A DNA stretch of 64,000 nucleotides from Thalassobius sp047123305 (GTDB taxonomy: Bacteria; Pseudomonadota; Alphaproteobacteria; Rhodobacterales; Rhodobacteraceae). Shown one piece after another: positions 1-8,536 of the stretch (position 1 is the stretch's first letter; every line of letters starts with the position of its first letter). Where the stretch lies: NCBI RefSeq assembly GCF_047123305.1, contig NZ_CP138918.1, forward strand, positions 3,224,001 to 3,288,000, written 5' to 3'. Below the pieces are notes generated by a model. The model searched no databases, was not told where the DNA came from, and saw only the letters and a program-made list of their open reading frames with translations. The position numbers and the translations under genes are program-made.

Positions 1-258
1 ATAGATCCCGAAGTCATCCGCACCGCTCCTCTGGAACCAGCGCGTGTGAAATGGTTCGACAAGGGCAAAGGGTTTGGCTTCGCCAATATCTTTGGCCGCG
101 GCGAAGATGTGTTTGTGCATGTCGAAGTGCTGCGGCGCTCTGGCCTGGCTGATCTGCAACCCGGCGAGGCCGTCGGCCTCAGGGTGATCGACGGCAAACG
201 CGGCCGCATGGCGACAGAGGTCTGCGCCTGGGAAGCAGCCCTCAAAGGCGATGAATAA
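1..258 (+). CDS. Cold-shock domain protein, 5' end outside the window
   Basis: The reading frame is open from the first base, so the gene begins upstream. The 85 codons present hold one cold-shock domain: VKWFD and KGFGF form the first RNA-binding strand and DVFVHV the second. Such domains bind single-stranded RNA or DNA and act as cytoplasmic RNA chaperones. In Rhodobacterales this fold often occurs as the second domain of a two-domain protein of about 180 residues, and the run of sequence before VKWFD fits a linker, but that is inference. The stop codon overlaps the start of the next gene, so the two are probably cotranscribed. Confidence 0.9.
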   Translation: MDPEVIRTAPLEPARVKWFDKGKGFGFANIFGRGEDVFVHVEVLRRSGLADLQPGEAVGLRVIDGKRGRMATEVCAWEAALKGDE

Positions 259-748
259 GATGAATAACTGGAAACGGCTGGCGCAGATCGCGCTGGCCGT
301 TTTTTCTTGCCTCACCGCCAGCACCAGCGTGGCTGAGGCCAACTGCCGCGAGGATCTGATCCAGCTGAAAGGCCCCTGGGGGCAGGCGCAGTTCCGTGTC
401 GAAGTGGCCGATGAACCCGTCGAACGCCAGCAGGGCCTGATGTTCCGCAAATCGATGCCACAGGGCGCGGGTATGCTCTTTGTCTATGAGTCGGAACGCA
501 CCGTCGCCTTCTGGATGCGCAACACGCTGATTCCACTGGATATGATCTTTGCAGATGCCGAAGGTCTGGTGCAGCGGGTGCATCACCGCGCTGTGCCTCT
601 GGATGAAACGCTGATCCCCGGTGGCGACAATATCAAACACGTGCTGGAAATTAACGCGGGCCTCGCCAAAGCCTTGAAAATAGAGGCGGGCACCTTGCTG
701 CGACACCCGGCGATTGATCAAAATGTGGCTGTTTGGCCCTGTGAGTGA
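251..748 (+). CDS. DUF192 family exported protein
   Basis: This 165-residue protein has an N-terminal signal peptide (basic MNKMNNWKR, then a hydrophobic stretch ending near SVAEA) followed by a DUF192 domain. Family marks include QQGLMFRKSMP, GMLFVY and FWMRNTLIPLDMIF. The biochemical role of DUF192 is not established; bacterial members are usually exported. The start overlaps the stop of the cold-shock gene by 8 bases, suggesting translational coupling. The length is normal for a DUF192 protein with a signal peptide. Confidence 0.88.
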   Translation: MNKMNNWKRLAQIALAVFSCLTASTSVAEANCREDLIQLKGPWGQAQFRVEVADEPVERQQGLMFRKSMPQGAGMLFVYESERTVAFWMRNTLIPLDMIFADAEGLVQRVHHRAVPLDETLIPGGDNIKHVLEINAGLAKALKIEAGTLLRHPAIDQNVAVWPCE

Positions 749-798
749 TTTTCGCTCTTTTCAATCCTCGCGACATTGTTTAGACCGCCCTCACGGTC

Positions 799-875
799 CG
801 GGGCGTAGCGCAGTCTGGTAGCGCACCTGTTTTGGGTACAGGGGGTCGCAAGTTCGAATCTTGCCGTCCCGACCA
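799..875 (+). tRNA. tRNA-Pro (anticodon TGG)
   Basis: A full cloverleaf is visible. The acceptor stem CGGGGCG pairs with CGTCCCG, the anticodon loop carries TGG (TTTTGGGTA context), the T arm contains GTTCGAATC, and the 3' CCA is encoded. The RNA reads CCN proline codons. It stands alone between the DUF192 gene and the long nrdJ control region. Confidence 0.96.
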
Positions 876-980
876 TTTCTCTGACAAGAGAACCAAGAGG
901 CGCAGGCATTCAGTTGCCGCGCCTCTTTGCTGTCCGGCTGACCAGTCGATTAAAACCGGTCGCAGAAACCCAGCCGCTTT

Positions 981-1036
981 CTTCTTGGCAAAAATATCCT
1001 GGGGTGAGCCGCCGCGCGGCGAGGGGCAAGGCCCCT
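981..1036 (+). repeat. Gene-end repeat, family 1 (copy A)
   Basis: This segment carries CTTCTTGGCA, AAAATATCCTGGGGTGAG and then a hairpin-forming GAGGGGCAAGGCCCC. Close copies occur at 15561-15619 (reverse) and 26998-27056, and a diverged one at 49381-49429. All lie just past gene ends. The function is unknown; the GC hairpin could act in termination or mRNA 3' stability. Confidence 0.7.
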
Positions 1037-1352
1037 TGTTCGACCTCAACACAGAATCAAATCTTGAGCAGGGGCGGTGCCGCCGAGACGCGCTGCGGGA
1101 TAATCTGCAGAGCGATGCCAATATTTTGTGCAGGCTGCAAGATTTGTTCCATATCTGGGCGACTCTGGCAGCGGTTTTGACCTTTCGGATTCGGTGCGGC
1201 GCGGGCATTTGCCATTCTTGCCAAGCCAGCAAGGGCTTAGCGCCAATTGCCGCTTTGCAGCAAAAATCGCCACTTCATACAGCACTGCGGGATGCAACCG
1301 TTGGTGCCATACCGGTCAACAGGAAAATCTAAAAAATATCGAAATAAATCCG
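1037..1352. other. Non-coding stretch upstream of the nrdJ promoter
   Basis: No open reading frame here has a credible product or ribosome site. One 14-base segment at 1117-1130 (GCCAATATTTTGTG) resembles an NrdR box in 11 of 14 positions but sits about 250 bases upstream of the better pair, so it may be chance. Confidence 0.4.
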
Positions 1353-1417
1353 TTGACCGATTAGGGGGTGCCACGCCAATTTGTGGGGGCCAGCGGCGGG
1401 CTGCACCATATCTTGTG
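1353..1417 (+). promoter_or_regulatory. Putative nrdJ promoter with paired NrdR boxes
   Basis: A -35-like TTGACC lies at 1353-1358, with a weak -10 about 17 bases on. Two 14-base sites follow: CACGCCAATTTGTG at 1372-1385 (9 of 14 to the consensus CACWATATATWGTG) and CACCATATCTTGTG at 1404-1417 (12 of 14). Their starts are 32 bases apart, about three helical turns. NrdR, the ATP/dATP-sensing repressor of ribonucleotide reductase genes, typically binds two boxes spaced by whole helical turns. The first box overlaps the predicted -10, as expected for repression. This is inference from motif and spacing. Confidence 0.6.
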
Positions 1418-1419
1418 GC

Positions 1420-1587
1420 CGCAGGTGACAGGGACAGTTTCATCGGAACGGGGGAAACCCCCAACCTATTCTTCCTACGGTTCCATGGGGGTGGGGCCGA
1501 AGGCCAAGAGAGATGTGTGCTCCGCTGCTGGCACGAATGCAACGTCATTCGCCATTGGGACAGCTGATTTAACGGGGCAGCACACAG
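1420..1587 (+). ncRNA. Structured 5' leader of nrdJ (candidate cis-regulatory RNA)
   Basis: The leader contains GGGGG-AAA-CCCCC (1450-1462) nested inside GGAAC/GTTCC (1445-1449 with 1480-1484), then GGCC-GAA-GGCC (1495-1505). A perfect 8-base long-range pair joins TGTGTGCT (1514-1521) to AGCACACA (1579-1586), ending two bases before the ATG. Pairing there would hide the ribosome-binding region. The classical cobalamin riboswitch core is not recognisable. It could be a variant cobalamin element or another nrdJ-associated RNA; the ligand, if any, is unknown. Confidence 0.45.
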
Positions 1588-4500
1588 ATGAAAATCGAGA
1601 GACAGTTCACCTCCGCCGGGCAAGATGCCTATGCCGATCTGGAGTTTACCAAAACCGCTTCAGAGATCCGAAATCCGGACGGAACGGTGGTGTTCCACCT
1701 TGATGAGATCGAAGTGCCCTCGAGCTGGAGCCAGGTGGCCTCGGATGTGATCGCACAGAAGTATTTCCGGAAGGCAGGGGTTCCTGTCGAGCTGAAGAAG
1801 GTGAAGGAAGCGGGGGTGCCAGAGTTCCTATGGCGCTCCATCCCTGCTTCCAAAACCACCGTGCTGGGGGGTGAAACCTCGGCCAAACAGGTGTTCGACC
1901 GTCTGGCCGGCGCCTGGACCTATTGGGGCTGGAAGGGCGGCTATTTCTCCAATGAGGAAGACGCCCGCAGCTACTACGACGAAATGCGCTACATGCTGGC
2001 GACCCAGCGCGCGGCGCCAAATTCACCGCAGTGGTTCAACACCGGTCTGCATTGGGCCTATGGCATCGACGGGCCGGGGCAGGGGCACCACTATGTGGAT
2101 TACAAGACCGGCAAGCTGACCAAATCGAAATCCGCCTACGAACACCCGCAACCGCATGCCTGCTTTATTCAGTCCGTTTCCGATGATCTGGTCAGTGACG
2201 GCGGCATCATGGATCTGTGGGTGCGCGAAGCACGTCTGTTCAAATACGGCTCCGGCACGGGTACAAATTTCTCCTCCCTCCGTGCTGAAGGGGAAGCGCT
2301 GTCAGGTGGGGGCAAGTCCTCTGGCCTGATGGGCTTCCTTAAGATCGGGGATCGGGCCGCAGGGGCGATTAAATCAGGTGGCACCACTCGGCGGGCGGCC
2401 AAGATGGTGATCTGTGACGTGGATCACCCCGATATCGAAGAATTTGTGAACTGGAAGGTGAAGGAAGAGCAGAAGGTTGCCTCGATCGTTGCCGGTTCCA
2501 AGATGCACGAAGCCAAGCTGAACGACATTTTTGCCGCCATTCGCGCCTGGGATGGGGCGGCTGCGGATGCAACGGATCCCAAGGCCAACACCGGCCTGAA
2601 AACAGCGCTGAGGGAAGCCAAGAAGGTTGCGATCCCCGAAACCTATGTGAAACGTGTGCTGGACTATGCGCGGCAGGGCTATGACAGCATTGAGTTCCCC
2701 ACCTATGACACCGACTGGGATTCCGAAGCCTATGCTTCAGTCTCGGGTCAGAATTCCAACAACTCGGTCCGGGTGACGGATGCCTTCCTGAAAGCGGTAG
2801 AGCAGGATGACGACTGGGCGCTGCTAAACCGCACGGACGGGCAGGTCTCCAAAACGGTCAAAGCACGCGATCTCTGGGAAGATATCGGCCATGCGGCATG
2901 GGCCTGCGCTGATCCGGGTATTCAGTTCCATGATACCGTCAACGCCTGGCACACCTGCCCCGAAGATGGTGAGATTCGCGGCTCAAATCCCTGTTCGGAA
3001 TACATGTTCTTGGACGACACCGCCTGTAACCTGGCCTCAATGAACCTGCTGACCTTCTACAAAGACGGCACGTTTCAGGTGGCGGACTACATGCATGCCA
3101 CGCGGCTTTGGACCATCACTCTGGAAATCTCGGTCACGATGGCGCAGTTCCCGTCAAAGGAAATTGCACAGTTGTCTTATGACTTCCGCACCCTGGGTCT
3201 GGGCTACGCCAATATCGGTGGCCTATTGATGAACATGGGGCTGGGCTATGACAGCGATCAGGGCCGCGCCATGGGGGCAGCGCTGACGGCAATCATGACC
3301 GGCGTCGCCTATGCCACCTCGGCTGAGATGGCGGGCGAGCTGGGCACCTTTGCCGGCTTTAAGCGCAACAGGGAGCATATGCTGCGGGTGATGCGCAACC
3401 ACCGCACCGCCGCTTACGGCGCCACGGAAGGCTATGAAGGGCTGGCGGTGAAGCCGGTGGCGCTGGATCTAGGCAATGTACCGGATCAGCGTCTGGCACA
3501 TTTGGCGATGCAGGCCTGGGATGAGGCGCTGGAAGTGGGTGAAAAACACGGCTACCGCAACGCGCAGGTTTCGGTGATTGCGCCCACTGGCACCATCGGC
3601 CTGGTGATGGATTGTGACACCACCGGGATTGAGCCGGATTTTGCCCTGGTGAAGTTCAAGAAACTGGCCGGCGGCGGGTACTTCAAGATCATCAACCGTT
3701 CGGTCCCGGCGGCGCTGGAAAACCTCGGCTACGGATCGGCCCAGATTGAGAAGATCATCTCTTACGCGGTCGGCCATGGCACAATGGGCAACGCGCCGGG
3801 GATCAACCACACTTCGTTGATCGGTCATGGGTTCACCAGCAATGAGATCGAGAAGGTCGAGGCCGCGCTGGCCACCGCCTTTGACATCCGGTTTGTGTTC
3901 AACCAGTGGACCCTGGGCGAGGAGTTCTGCCGCAATGCTCTGGGGATCCCGGCGGAGAAGCTGACCGATCCCTCCTTTGATCTGCTGCGCCATCTTGGGT
4001 TCAGCAAGGCGGATATTGATCTGGCCAATGACCACGTCTGTGGCACCATGACCCTAGAGGGTGCGCCGCATCTGAAAGAGGAACACTACAACATCTTCGA
4101 CTGCGCCAACCCCTGCGGCAAGAAGGGCAAGCGCTACCTGAGTGTGGACAGCCACATCACCATGATGGCCGCCGCGCAGAGCTTTATTTCGGGCGCGATT
4201 TCGAAAACCATCAACATGCCCAATGACGCCACCATTGAGGACTGTAAGGCGGCTTATGAGCTCAGCTGGTCTTTGGGCATCAAGGCAAATGCGCTTTACC
4301 GCGATGGCTCCAAACTTAGCCAGCCATTGGCGGCCGCTTTGATCGAAGATGATGACGACGCCGCCGAGATTTTGGAGACAGGCACCCCGCAGGAAAAGGC
4401 GCAGGTGCTGGCCGAAAAGGTGATCGAGAAGGTCGTCGTCAAGGAACTGGTGCGCAGCCACCGCGAAAAGATGCCGGAACGGCGCAAGGGCTACACGCAG

Positions 4501-5211
4501 AAAGCGGTTGTTGGCGGTCACAAGGTCTATCTGCGGACCGGCGAATATAGCGACGGCTCGCTGGGTGAGATCTTCATCGACATGCACAAGGAAGGTGCCG
4601 GCTTCCGCGCGATGATGAACAACTTCGCCATCGCGGTTTCCGTGGGCCTGCAATACGGCGTGCCGCTAGAGGAGTTTGTCGACGCCTTCACCTTCACCAA
4701 GTTTGAACCGGCGGGGATTGTGCAGGGCAATGACTCGATCAAAAACGCCACCTCGATCCTGGATTACATTTTCCGTGAGCTGGCGGTCAGCTATCTGGAT
4801 CGCACCGATCTGGCCCATGTGAAGCCGCAGGGGGCTTCGTTCGATGATATTGGTCGCGGCGTTGAGGAAGGTGTGAGCAACGTTGAGGAAATCAGCGAAA
4901 CCGCCGCCAGCCGGTCGTTGGAGATGCTGAAACAGATCAGCTCGACCGGCTATCTGCGCAAACGGATGCCGGAGGATCTGATCGGGCTGCAAGTCCCAGA
5001 TACGGCCGCGGATGTTGCGCCAACGGCTTCGCCGGAAACCTCTGACGTAGCCGTGGCCCCAGCGCCAGCAACTGCGATGGATGCACGGTCCAAGGCCAAG
5101 ATGCAGGGCTATGAAGGCGAGGCCTGCGGCGACTGTGGCAACTACACTTTGGTGCGCAACGGCACCTGTATGAAATGCAATACCTGCGGAGCGACCTCTG
5201 GCTGCTCCTGA
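1588..5211 (+). CDS. nrdJ: Adenosylcobalamin-dependent ribonucleotide reductase (class II)
   Basis: The enzyme reduces ribonucleotides to deoxyribonucleotides using an adenosylcobalamin-derived thiyl radical and so works with or without oxygen. At 1207 residues it has the usual length of the long proteobacterial NrdJ. NPCSEYMFLDDTACNLAS near residue 467 is the catalytic-barrel segment, and QNSNNSVRV and APTGTIGLVMDCDTTGIEP are other conserved segments. Around residues 990-1090 lies a TSCPD-type domain (FIDMHKEGAGFRAMMNN onward). The tail ends in a Cys-rich zinc-ribbon-like motif (CGDCGNY, CMKCNTCGATSGC), probably for redox exchange with thioredoxin. There is no intein. The gene is monocistronic, with its own control region and terminator. 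Confidence 0.97.
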   Translation: MKIERQFTSAGQDAYADLEFTKTASEIRNPDGTVVFHLDEIEVPSSWSQVASDVIAQKYFRKAGVPVELKKVKEAGVPEFLWRSIPASKTTVLGGETSAKQVFDRLAGAWTYWGWKGGYFSNEEDARSYYDEMRYMLATQRAAPNSPQWFNTGLHWAYGIDGPGQGHHYVDYKTGKLTKSKSAYEHPQPHACFIQSVSDDLVSDGGIMDLWVREARLFKYGSGTGTNFSSLRAEGEALSGGGKSSGLMGFLKIGDRAAGAIKSGGTTRRAAKMVICDVDHPDIEEFVNWKVKEEQKVASIVAGSKMHEAKLNDIFAAIRAWDGAAADATDPKANTGLKTALREAKKVAIPETYVKRVLDYARQGYDSIEFPTYDTDWDSEAYASVSGQNSNNSVRVTDAFLKAVEQDDDWALLNRTDGQVSKTVKARDLWEDIGHAAWACADPGIQFHDTVNAWHTCPEDGEIRGSNPCSEYMFLDDTACNLASMNLLTFYKDGTFQVADYMHATRLWTITLEISVTMAQFPSKEIAQLSYDFRTLGLGYANIGGLLMNMGLGYDSDQGRAMGAALTAIMTGVAYATSAEMAGELGTFAGFKRNREHMLRVMRNHRTAAYGATEGYEGLAVKPVALDLGNVPDQRLAHLAMQAWDEALEVGEKHGYRNAQVSVIAPTGTIGLVMDCDTTGIEPDFALVKFKKLAGGGYFKIINRSVPAALENLGYGSAQIEKIISYAVGHGTMGNAPGINHTSLIGHGFTSNEIEKVEAALATAFDIRFVFNQWTLGEEFCRNALGIPAEKLTDPSFDLLRHLGFSKADIDLANDHVCGTMTLEGAPHLKEEHYNIFDCANPCGKKGKRYLSVDSHITMMAAAQSFISGAISKTINMPNDATIEDCKAAYELSWSLGIKANALYRDGSKLSQPLAAALIEDDDDAAEILETGTPQEKAQVLAEKVIEKVVVKELVRSHREKMPERRKGYTQKAVVGGHKVYLRTGEYSDGSLGEIFIDMHKEGAGFRAMMNNFAIAVSVGLQYGVPLEEFVDAFTFTKFEPAGIVQGNDSIKNATSILDYIFRELAVSYLDRTDLAHVKPQGASFDDIGRGVEEGVSNVEEISETAASRSLEMLKQISSTGYLRKRMPEDLIGLQVPDTAADVAPTASPETSDVAVAPAPATAMDARSKAKMQGYEGEACGDCGNYTLVRNGTCMKCNTCGATSGCS

Positions 5212-5319
5212 CAGGCAACGATGTACCCTGAGGGCGGGTGCGCTCGTCCTCAACCCCGCGGAATGGGCATGCAGGCAAAAACAATTCGGGCAGTAACGAC
5301 TGTGCCATTTCGCGAAACT

Positions 5320-5346
5320 GGCCCCCCTTGTGGGGGCCCTTTCTTT
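5320..5346 (+). terminator. Rho-independent terminator after nrdJ
   Basis: GGCCCCC and GGGGGCC form a 7-base GC stem around a short loop, followed by CTTTCTTT. It lies about 110 bases past the nrdJ stop. Confidence 0.85.
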
Positions 5347-5472
5347 GGTGCATGTCAAGTGCTTTATTTGCCCCCATAGGTAGAACATCCTTGTTTTTAA
5401 GGGAATTTCTAAAAGAATACCGTAGTTTCCCGTTGGTCTAATCAGAGTGTGTTGTGTGTGCCGAGGGACAAG

Positions 5473-6939
5473 ATGGAAATTCGTTCGATCAATGAAGATG
5501 AGGCAATTCCGGTAAACGTCGTAGAGGAACAGACGGAAGCGTCTGTTTCATCCCAGGAGGCAGACAATCGTGACGCCATCCACGAGATTGCAACGCGGGT
5601 CGGCAAGCTCTCGATCTCTCTGGCCTCTGCCTCCGGCGATATTGAAGACACCAGCGCACGCGTGAATGCAGAAGCTGAGGTTTTCCAAGAGCTTGCAGCG
5701 CAAACCGAACAGATGTCCGGACAGAGCCGTTCGGTGCTGGCCAGCGCAACCTCTGCGGTTGAGATGTCCTCCAACACCGAAGAAACCGTCACCGACACCT
5801 CCAAACGCCTGAGCCATATGGTGCATGATGTGACCGGTCTGATCGACAGCGTGTCCGGCATCTTCGAAAAACTCTCGGTGCTGGAAGAGACGCTGCAACG
5901 GGTGGCGACGGTTTCGGGCGAGGTCGACAATATCTCGCGCAAGACCAACCTATTGTCGCTAAACGCTTCCATCGAAGCAGCCCGCGCAGGCCGTCATGGC
6001 CGTGGCTTTATGGTGGTGGCGCAGGAGGTCAAAGACCTGTCAAACCTGACCAGCGAAGCGACCGGAGAGATTCAGGAAACCGTCGGTGAGCTGAGCCAAG
6101 AGCTGCGTGACCTGATGCAGGACGCCCAGCAAGCCGTTCATACAGCAGGAGAAATCCGCAAACAGACAGATGGCATCGGGTCCGAGATTGAAGCGATCCC
6201 AACAACCCTGTCCAAGATGACAGCCGCGCAGCGCGACATTCTATCCGCCTCGGAAGATATCTCAAAAGTGACCGGACAGGTGGGCGGATCGATCGCACAG
6301 CTGGCGCAGAAGGTGACGGACAGTTCGGAAAACCTGAAAGACGCCATCACCGCGATGCGGGATATCACCGAAAACGCCGAAGCCATCACTGGCATGGTGT
6401 CGCGTCTGGGCGTTGATACGGTCGACACGCCGTATATTGAAGCGGTGCAGGTGCTGGCGCAGAACATCTCGGAAACCTTCAGCGATGCGGTCAACGCGGG
6501 GCGGATCAGCCATCAGGAAATGATGGATCGCAATTACATGCCGATCCCGAACTCGGACCCGGCGCAGGTCATGGCGCGCTTCACCACATTCACCGATCAG
6601 GTGCTACCACCGTTCCAGGAAGCGATGCTGGGGTTTGCCGAGGATGTGGTTTTCTGTGCCGCTGTGAACAAAGACGGCTATCTACCGACACACAATAAGA
6701 AATTCTCTCTGCCGCAAATCCCCGGTGAGAGCGATTTCAACATGACCTACTGCCGCAACCGCCGCATCTTTGATGACCGGGTGGGGCTGGCCGCGGGCAA
6801 TTCCACCCGCCCGTTCCTGTTGCAAGCCTACCGCCGGCAGATGGGCGATGGCGAATATGTCATGATGAAGGACCTCTCTGCCCCAATCTATGTCAACGGC
6901 GAACACTGGGGCGGGATCCGTCTGGCCTATAAGGTGTGA
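5473..6939 (+). CDS. Soluble methyl-accepting chemotaxis-type protein
   Basis: The 488-residue protein has no signal peptide or membrane helix. Its central helical part contains the chemoreceptor signalling tip (ISRKTNLLSLNASIEAARAG, then GRGFMVVAQEVKDLS), which contacts CheA/CheW. The last 150 residues form a globular domain (VNKDGYLPTHNKKF, CRNRRIFDDRVG, SAPIYVNGEHWGGIRLAY) seen at the C terminus of some receptors and presumably sensory. It probably monitors a cytoplasmic signal. The ATG at 5473 is preferred over the GTG at 5449 because GAGGGA lies 5-6 bases before it. No chemotaxis genes are adjacent. Confidence 0.9.
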   Translation: MEIRSINEDEAIPVNVVEEQTEASVSSQEADNRDAIHEIATRVGKLSISLASASGDIEDTSARVNAEAEVFQELAAQTEQMSGQSRSVLASATSAVEMSSNTEETVTDTSKRLSHMVHDVTGLIDSVSGIFEKLSVLEETLQRVATVSGEVDNISRKTNLLSLNASIEAARAGRHGRGFMVVAQEVKDLSNLTSEATGEIQETVGELSQELRDLMQDAQQAVHTAGEIRKQTDGIGSEIEAIPTTLSKMTAAQRDILSASEDISKVTGQVGGSIAQLAQKVTDSSENLKDAITAMRDITENAEAITGMVSRLGVDTVDTPYIEAVQVLAQNISETFSDAVNAGRISHQEMMDRNYMPIPNSDPAQVMARFTTFTDQVLPPFQEAMLGFAEDVVFCAAVNKDGYLPTHNKKFSLPQIPGESDFNMTYCRNRRIFDDRVGLAAGNSTRPFLLQAYRRQMGDGEYVMMKDLSAPIYVNGEHWGGIRLAYKV

Positions 6940-6960
6940 GGGGCGCGTTGCTCCCACAAC

Positions 6961-7020
6961 TTCCGCGCGGAGGTCACAGTTCGGACGCTCCGCGGGGAGT
7001 ATTTCAGATCATTGAAAGCG
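6961..7020 (-). repeat. Gene-end repeat, family 2 (copy F)
   Basis: This carries GCGCGGAGG, CTCCGCGGGGAGTATTTCAG and ATCATTGAAAG. A second copy lies at 63529-63561. Both sit between convergent gene ends. GCGGAG and CTCCGC can pair, giving a hairpin. Function unknown. Confidence 0.65.
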
Positions 7021-7022
7021 CT

Positions 7023-7490
7023 TTAGGACTTGCGGGTGGCCGCGAAGATCCACAGGGCCACAAGCGCAAAGGACGCAAGGGCGTTCCAGCTGGCCATCGA
7101 CAGGCTCAGGAATTGCCAGGTCACCTGATCACACATCACCACGTCACCGCCGGTGGTGGACAGGAGATTGCCCATGTCCAGCCCGTTGCCGCCGCCGGAA
7201 CAGCTGGTGGGGCCTTCCCACCAGCCGCGCTCAACCCCGGTGTGATAGGCGCCAATGCCGCCGGTGATCAGGGCTGCACCGCCGCCTAGCAAAGCCAGCA
7301 GGCGTTCGCCGCCCAGCACCATGGCCGCGCCGCCGATCACAATGGCGGCCGCATGGGGCCAGCGTTGCCACAGGCACATTTTACACGGCGCATAGCCAAG
7401 GAACTGAAAGAAGAAGGCGCCGCCCAAAAGCGCCATCGAGCCCAGCGTGGCCAATCCGATCAATGTGCGACGGTCAAGAGATTGGATCAT
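7023..7490 (-). CDS. dsbB: Disulfide bond formation protein B
   Basis: A 155-residue inner-membrane protein with four hydrophobic segments. The first periplasmic pair is APCKMC (Cys36 and Cys39). The second pair lies in the loop containing TSCSGGGNGL and VVMCDQVTW. DsbB reoxidises DsbA and passes electrons to ubiquinone. The ATG at 7490 starts MIQSLDRR; its first bases overlap the stop of the preceding DedA-like gene by 4 bases, so the pair is translationally coupled. An in-frame extension upstream is a shadow of that neighbour. Confidence 0.93.
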   Translation of the reverse strand: MIQSLDRRTLIGLATLGSMALLGGAFFFQFLGYAPCKMCLWQRWPHAAAIVIGGAAMVLGGERLLALLGGGAALITGGIGAYHTGVERGWWEGPTSCSGGGNGLDMGNLLSTTGGDVVMCDQVTWQFLSLSMASWNALASFALVALWIFAATRKS

Positions 7491-8065
7491 AGGAATTTCA
7501 CCAGATAGAAACCGCCAGCCAGGATGACGATAAAGAGAATGAACATCAGCCCCAGACGTTTCTCGATGAAGGCACGGATTGGGGCTCCGAATTTCCACAG
7601 CAGCGCAGCGACGATGAAGAAACGCAAGCCGCGGGCGATGATGGAGGTGATGACAAAGGTCATCAGCGGCAGGCCGGTCCAACCCGACATGATGGTGATG
7701 ACCTTGAACGGGAAGGGGGTCAGCCCGGCAATGAGCACTGGCCAGAAGCCAAACTCGTTGAAACGGGTGTTGAACTCGCCTATGGCGTCTGCTTTGCCCA
7801 AGGCCTCCAGGATGGGTTTGCCCAGGCCTTCGTAGAAGAAGGCACCGATACCGTAGCCCGCCAGCCCGCCAAGGACTGAACCGACCAGAGCGGTGAGCGC
7901 AATCAGCCAGGCGCGCTGGGGGGCCGCCAGAACCATGGCGATCATCAGGACATCCGGCGGGATCGGAAAGACTGAGGCTTCGATAAAGGAAATTAGGAAC
8001 AGCGCCCAAAGCGCCCGTGGATGATCGGCCAACGCCATCGTCCAGTCGTAAAGTCTCTGCAGCAT
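7487..8065 (-). CDS. DedA/YqaA-like (SNARE-associated) inner-membrane protein
   Basis: The 192-residue protein has about five hydrophobic segments and the VTT/DedA core, including FPIPPDVLMIAM, GSVLGGLAGYGIG and GLTPFPFKVITIMSG. Members of the family act in lipid scrambling or membrane homeostasis, and the YqaA branch is poorly characterised. It is the first gene of a two-gene operon with dsbB, overlapping it by 4 bases. A direct link to disulfide formation is not established. Confidence 0.87.
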   Translation of the reverse strand: MLQRLYDWTMALADHPRALWALFLISFIEASVFPIPPDVLMIAMVLAAPQRAWLIALTALVGSVLGGLAGYGIGAFFYEGLGKPILEALGKADAIGEFNTRFNEFGFWPVLIAGLTPFPFKVITIMSGWTGLPLMTFVITSIIARGLRFFIVAALLWKFGAPIRAFIEKRLGLMFILFIVILAGGFYLVKFL

Positions 8066-8275
8066 CGCCTGTCCCTGTATCTGGCTGGCTTTGATGCCAG
8101 CTTATGGGGTCCTGTTACGCCATGACTTTAAAGGCGGGTCAACTGGTTTAGCAATTGGCTCACAAACTTGTGGGAACCTGCTGGCCTTGCCCACAGGGTT
8201 GGGCAACATTTTGCTGGAAATTCTGCGCTTTGGCTCTGGACCTCTGTTGGAGGGGGCGATAAACCCATCCGCAGT

Positions 8276-8361
8276 GCCCAAGTGGCGGAATGGTAGACGC
8301 AGGGGATTCAAAATCCCCCGCCAGCGATGGCGTGCCGGTTCGAGTCCGGCCTTGGGTACCA
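8276..8361 (+). tRNA. tRNA-Leu (anticodon CAA)
   Basis: The acceptor GCCCAAG pairs with CTTGGGT, the anticodon stem GGGGA/TCCCC encloses TTCAAAA, and the long class II variable arm (CGCCAGCGATGGCG) is typical of leucine tRNA. The T loop GTTCGAGTC and a genomic CCA end are present. It reads the TTG leucine codon. Confidence 0.96.
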
Positions 8362-8476
8362 CTTTGGACAAGTGTCTGAAGCACCGCAACTCCTGACTTT
8401 CTAGCAGCGATCCACTTAGCGGGAATTCACTGTGTACCGACCGCATGCACATTTCGTTTCATCGATGCGTCGCGTC

Positions 8477-8502
8477 AAAAAAAGGGGCGTTGCCGCCCCT
8501 TT
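8477..8502 (-). terminator. Terminator of the 8537-9130 gene
   Basis: GGGGCG and CGCCCC form a 6-base stem with a TTGC loop. Read on the minus strand it is followed by seven T residues. It lies 35 bases past the stop of the outer-membrane protein gene. Confidence 0.85.
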
Positions 8503-8536
8503 GATATTCATTACAGATCGAATGTCCGGCCCGGGA

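Noticed and set aside
832..1332. Open frame of 166 codons after tRNA-Pro
   Set aside because: It runs through the end of the tRNA gene and the family 1 repeat, has no ribosome site and no recognisable product.
1337..1587. Classical cobalamin riboswitch before nrdJ
   Set aside because: The conserved core with its GCCACTG-type and AGCCAGGAGACC-type boxes is not visible. Only a generic folded leader can be supported.
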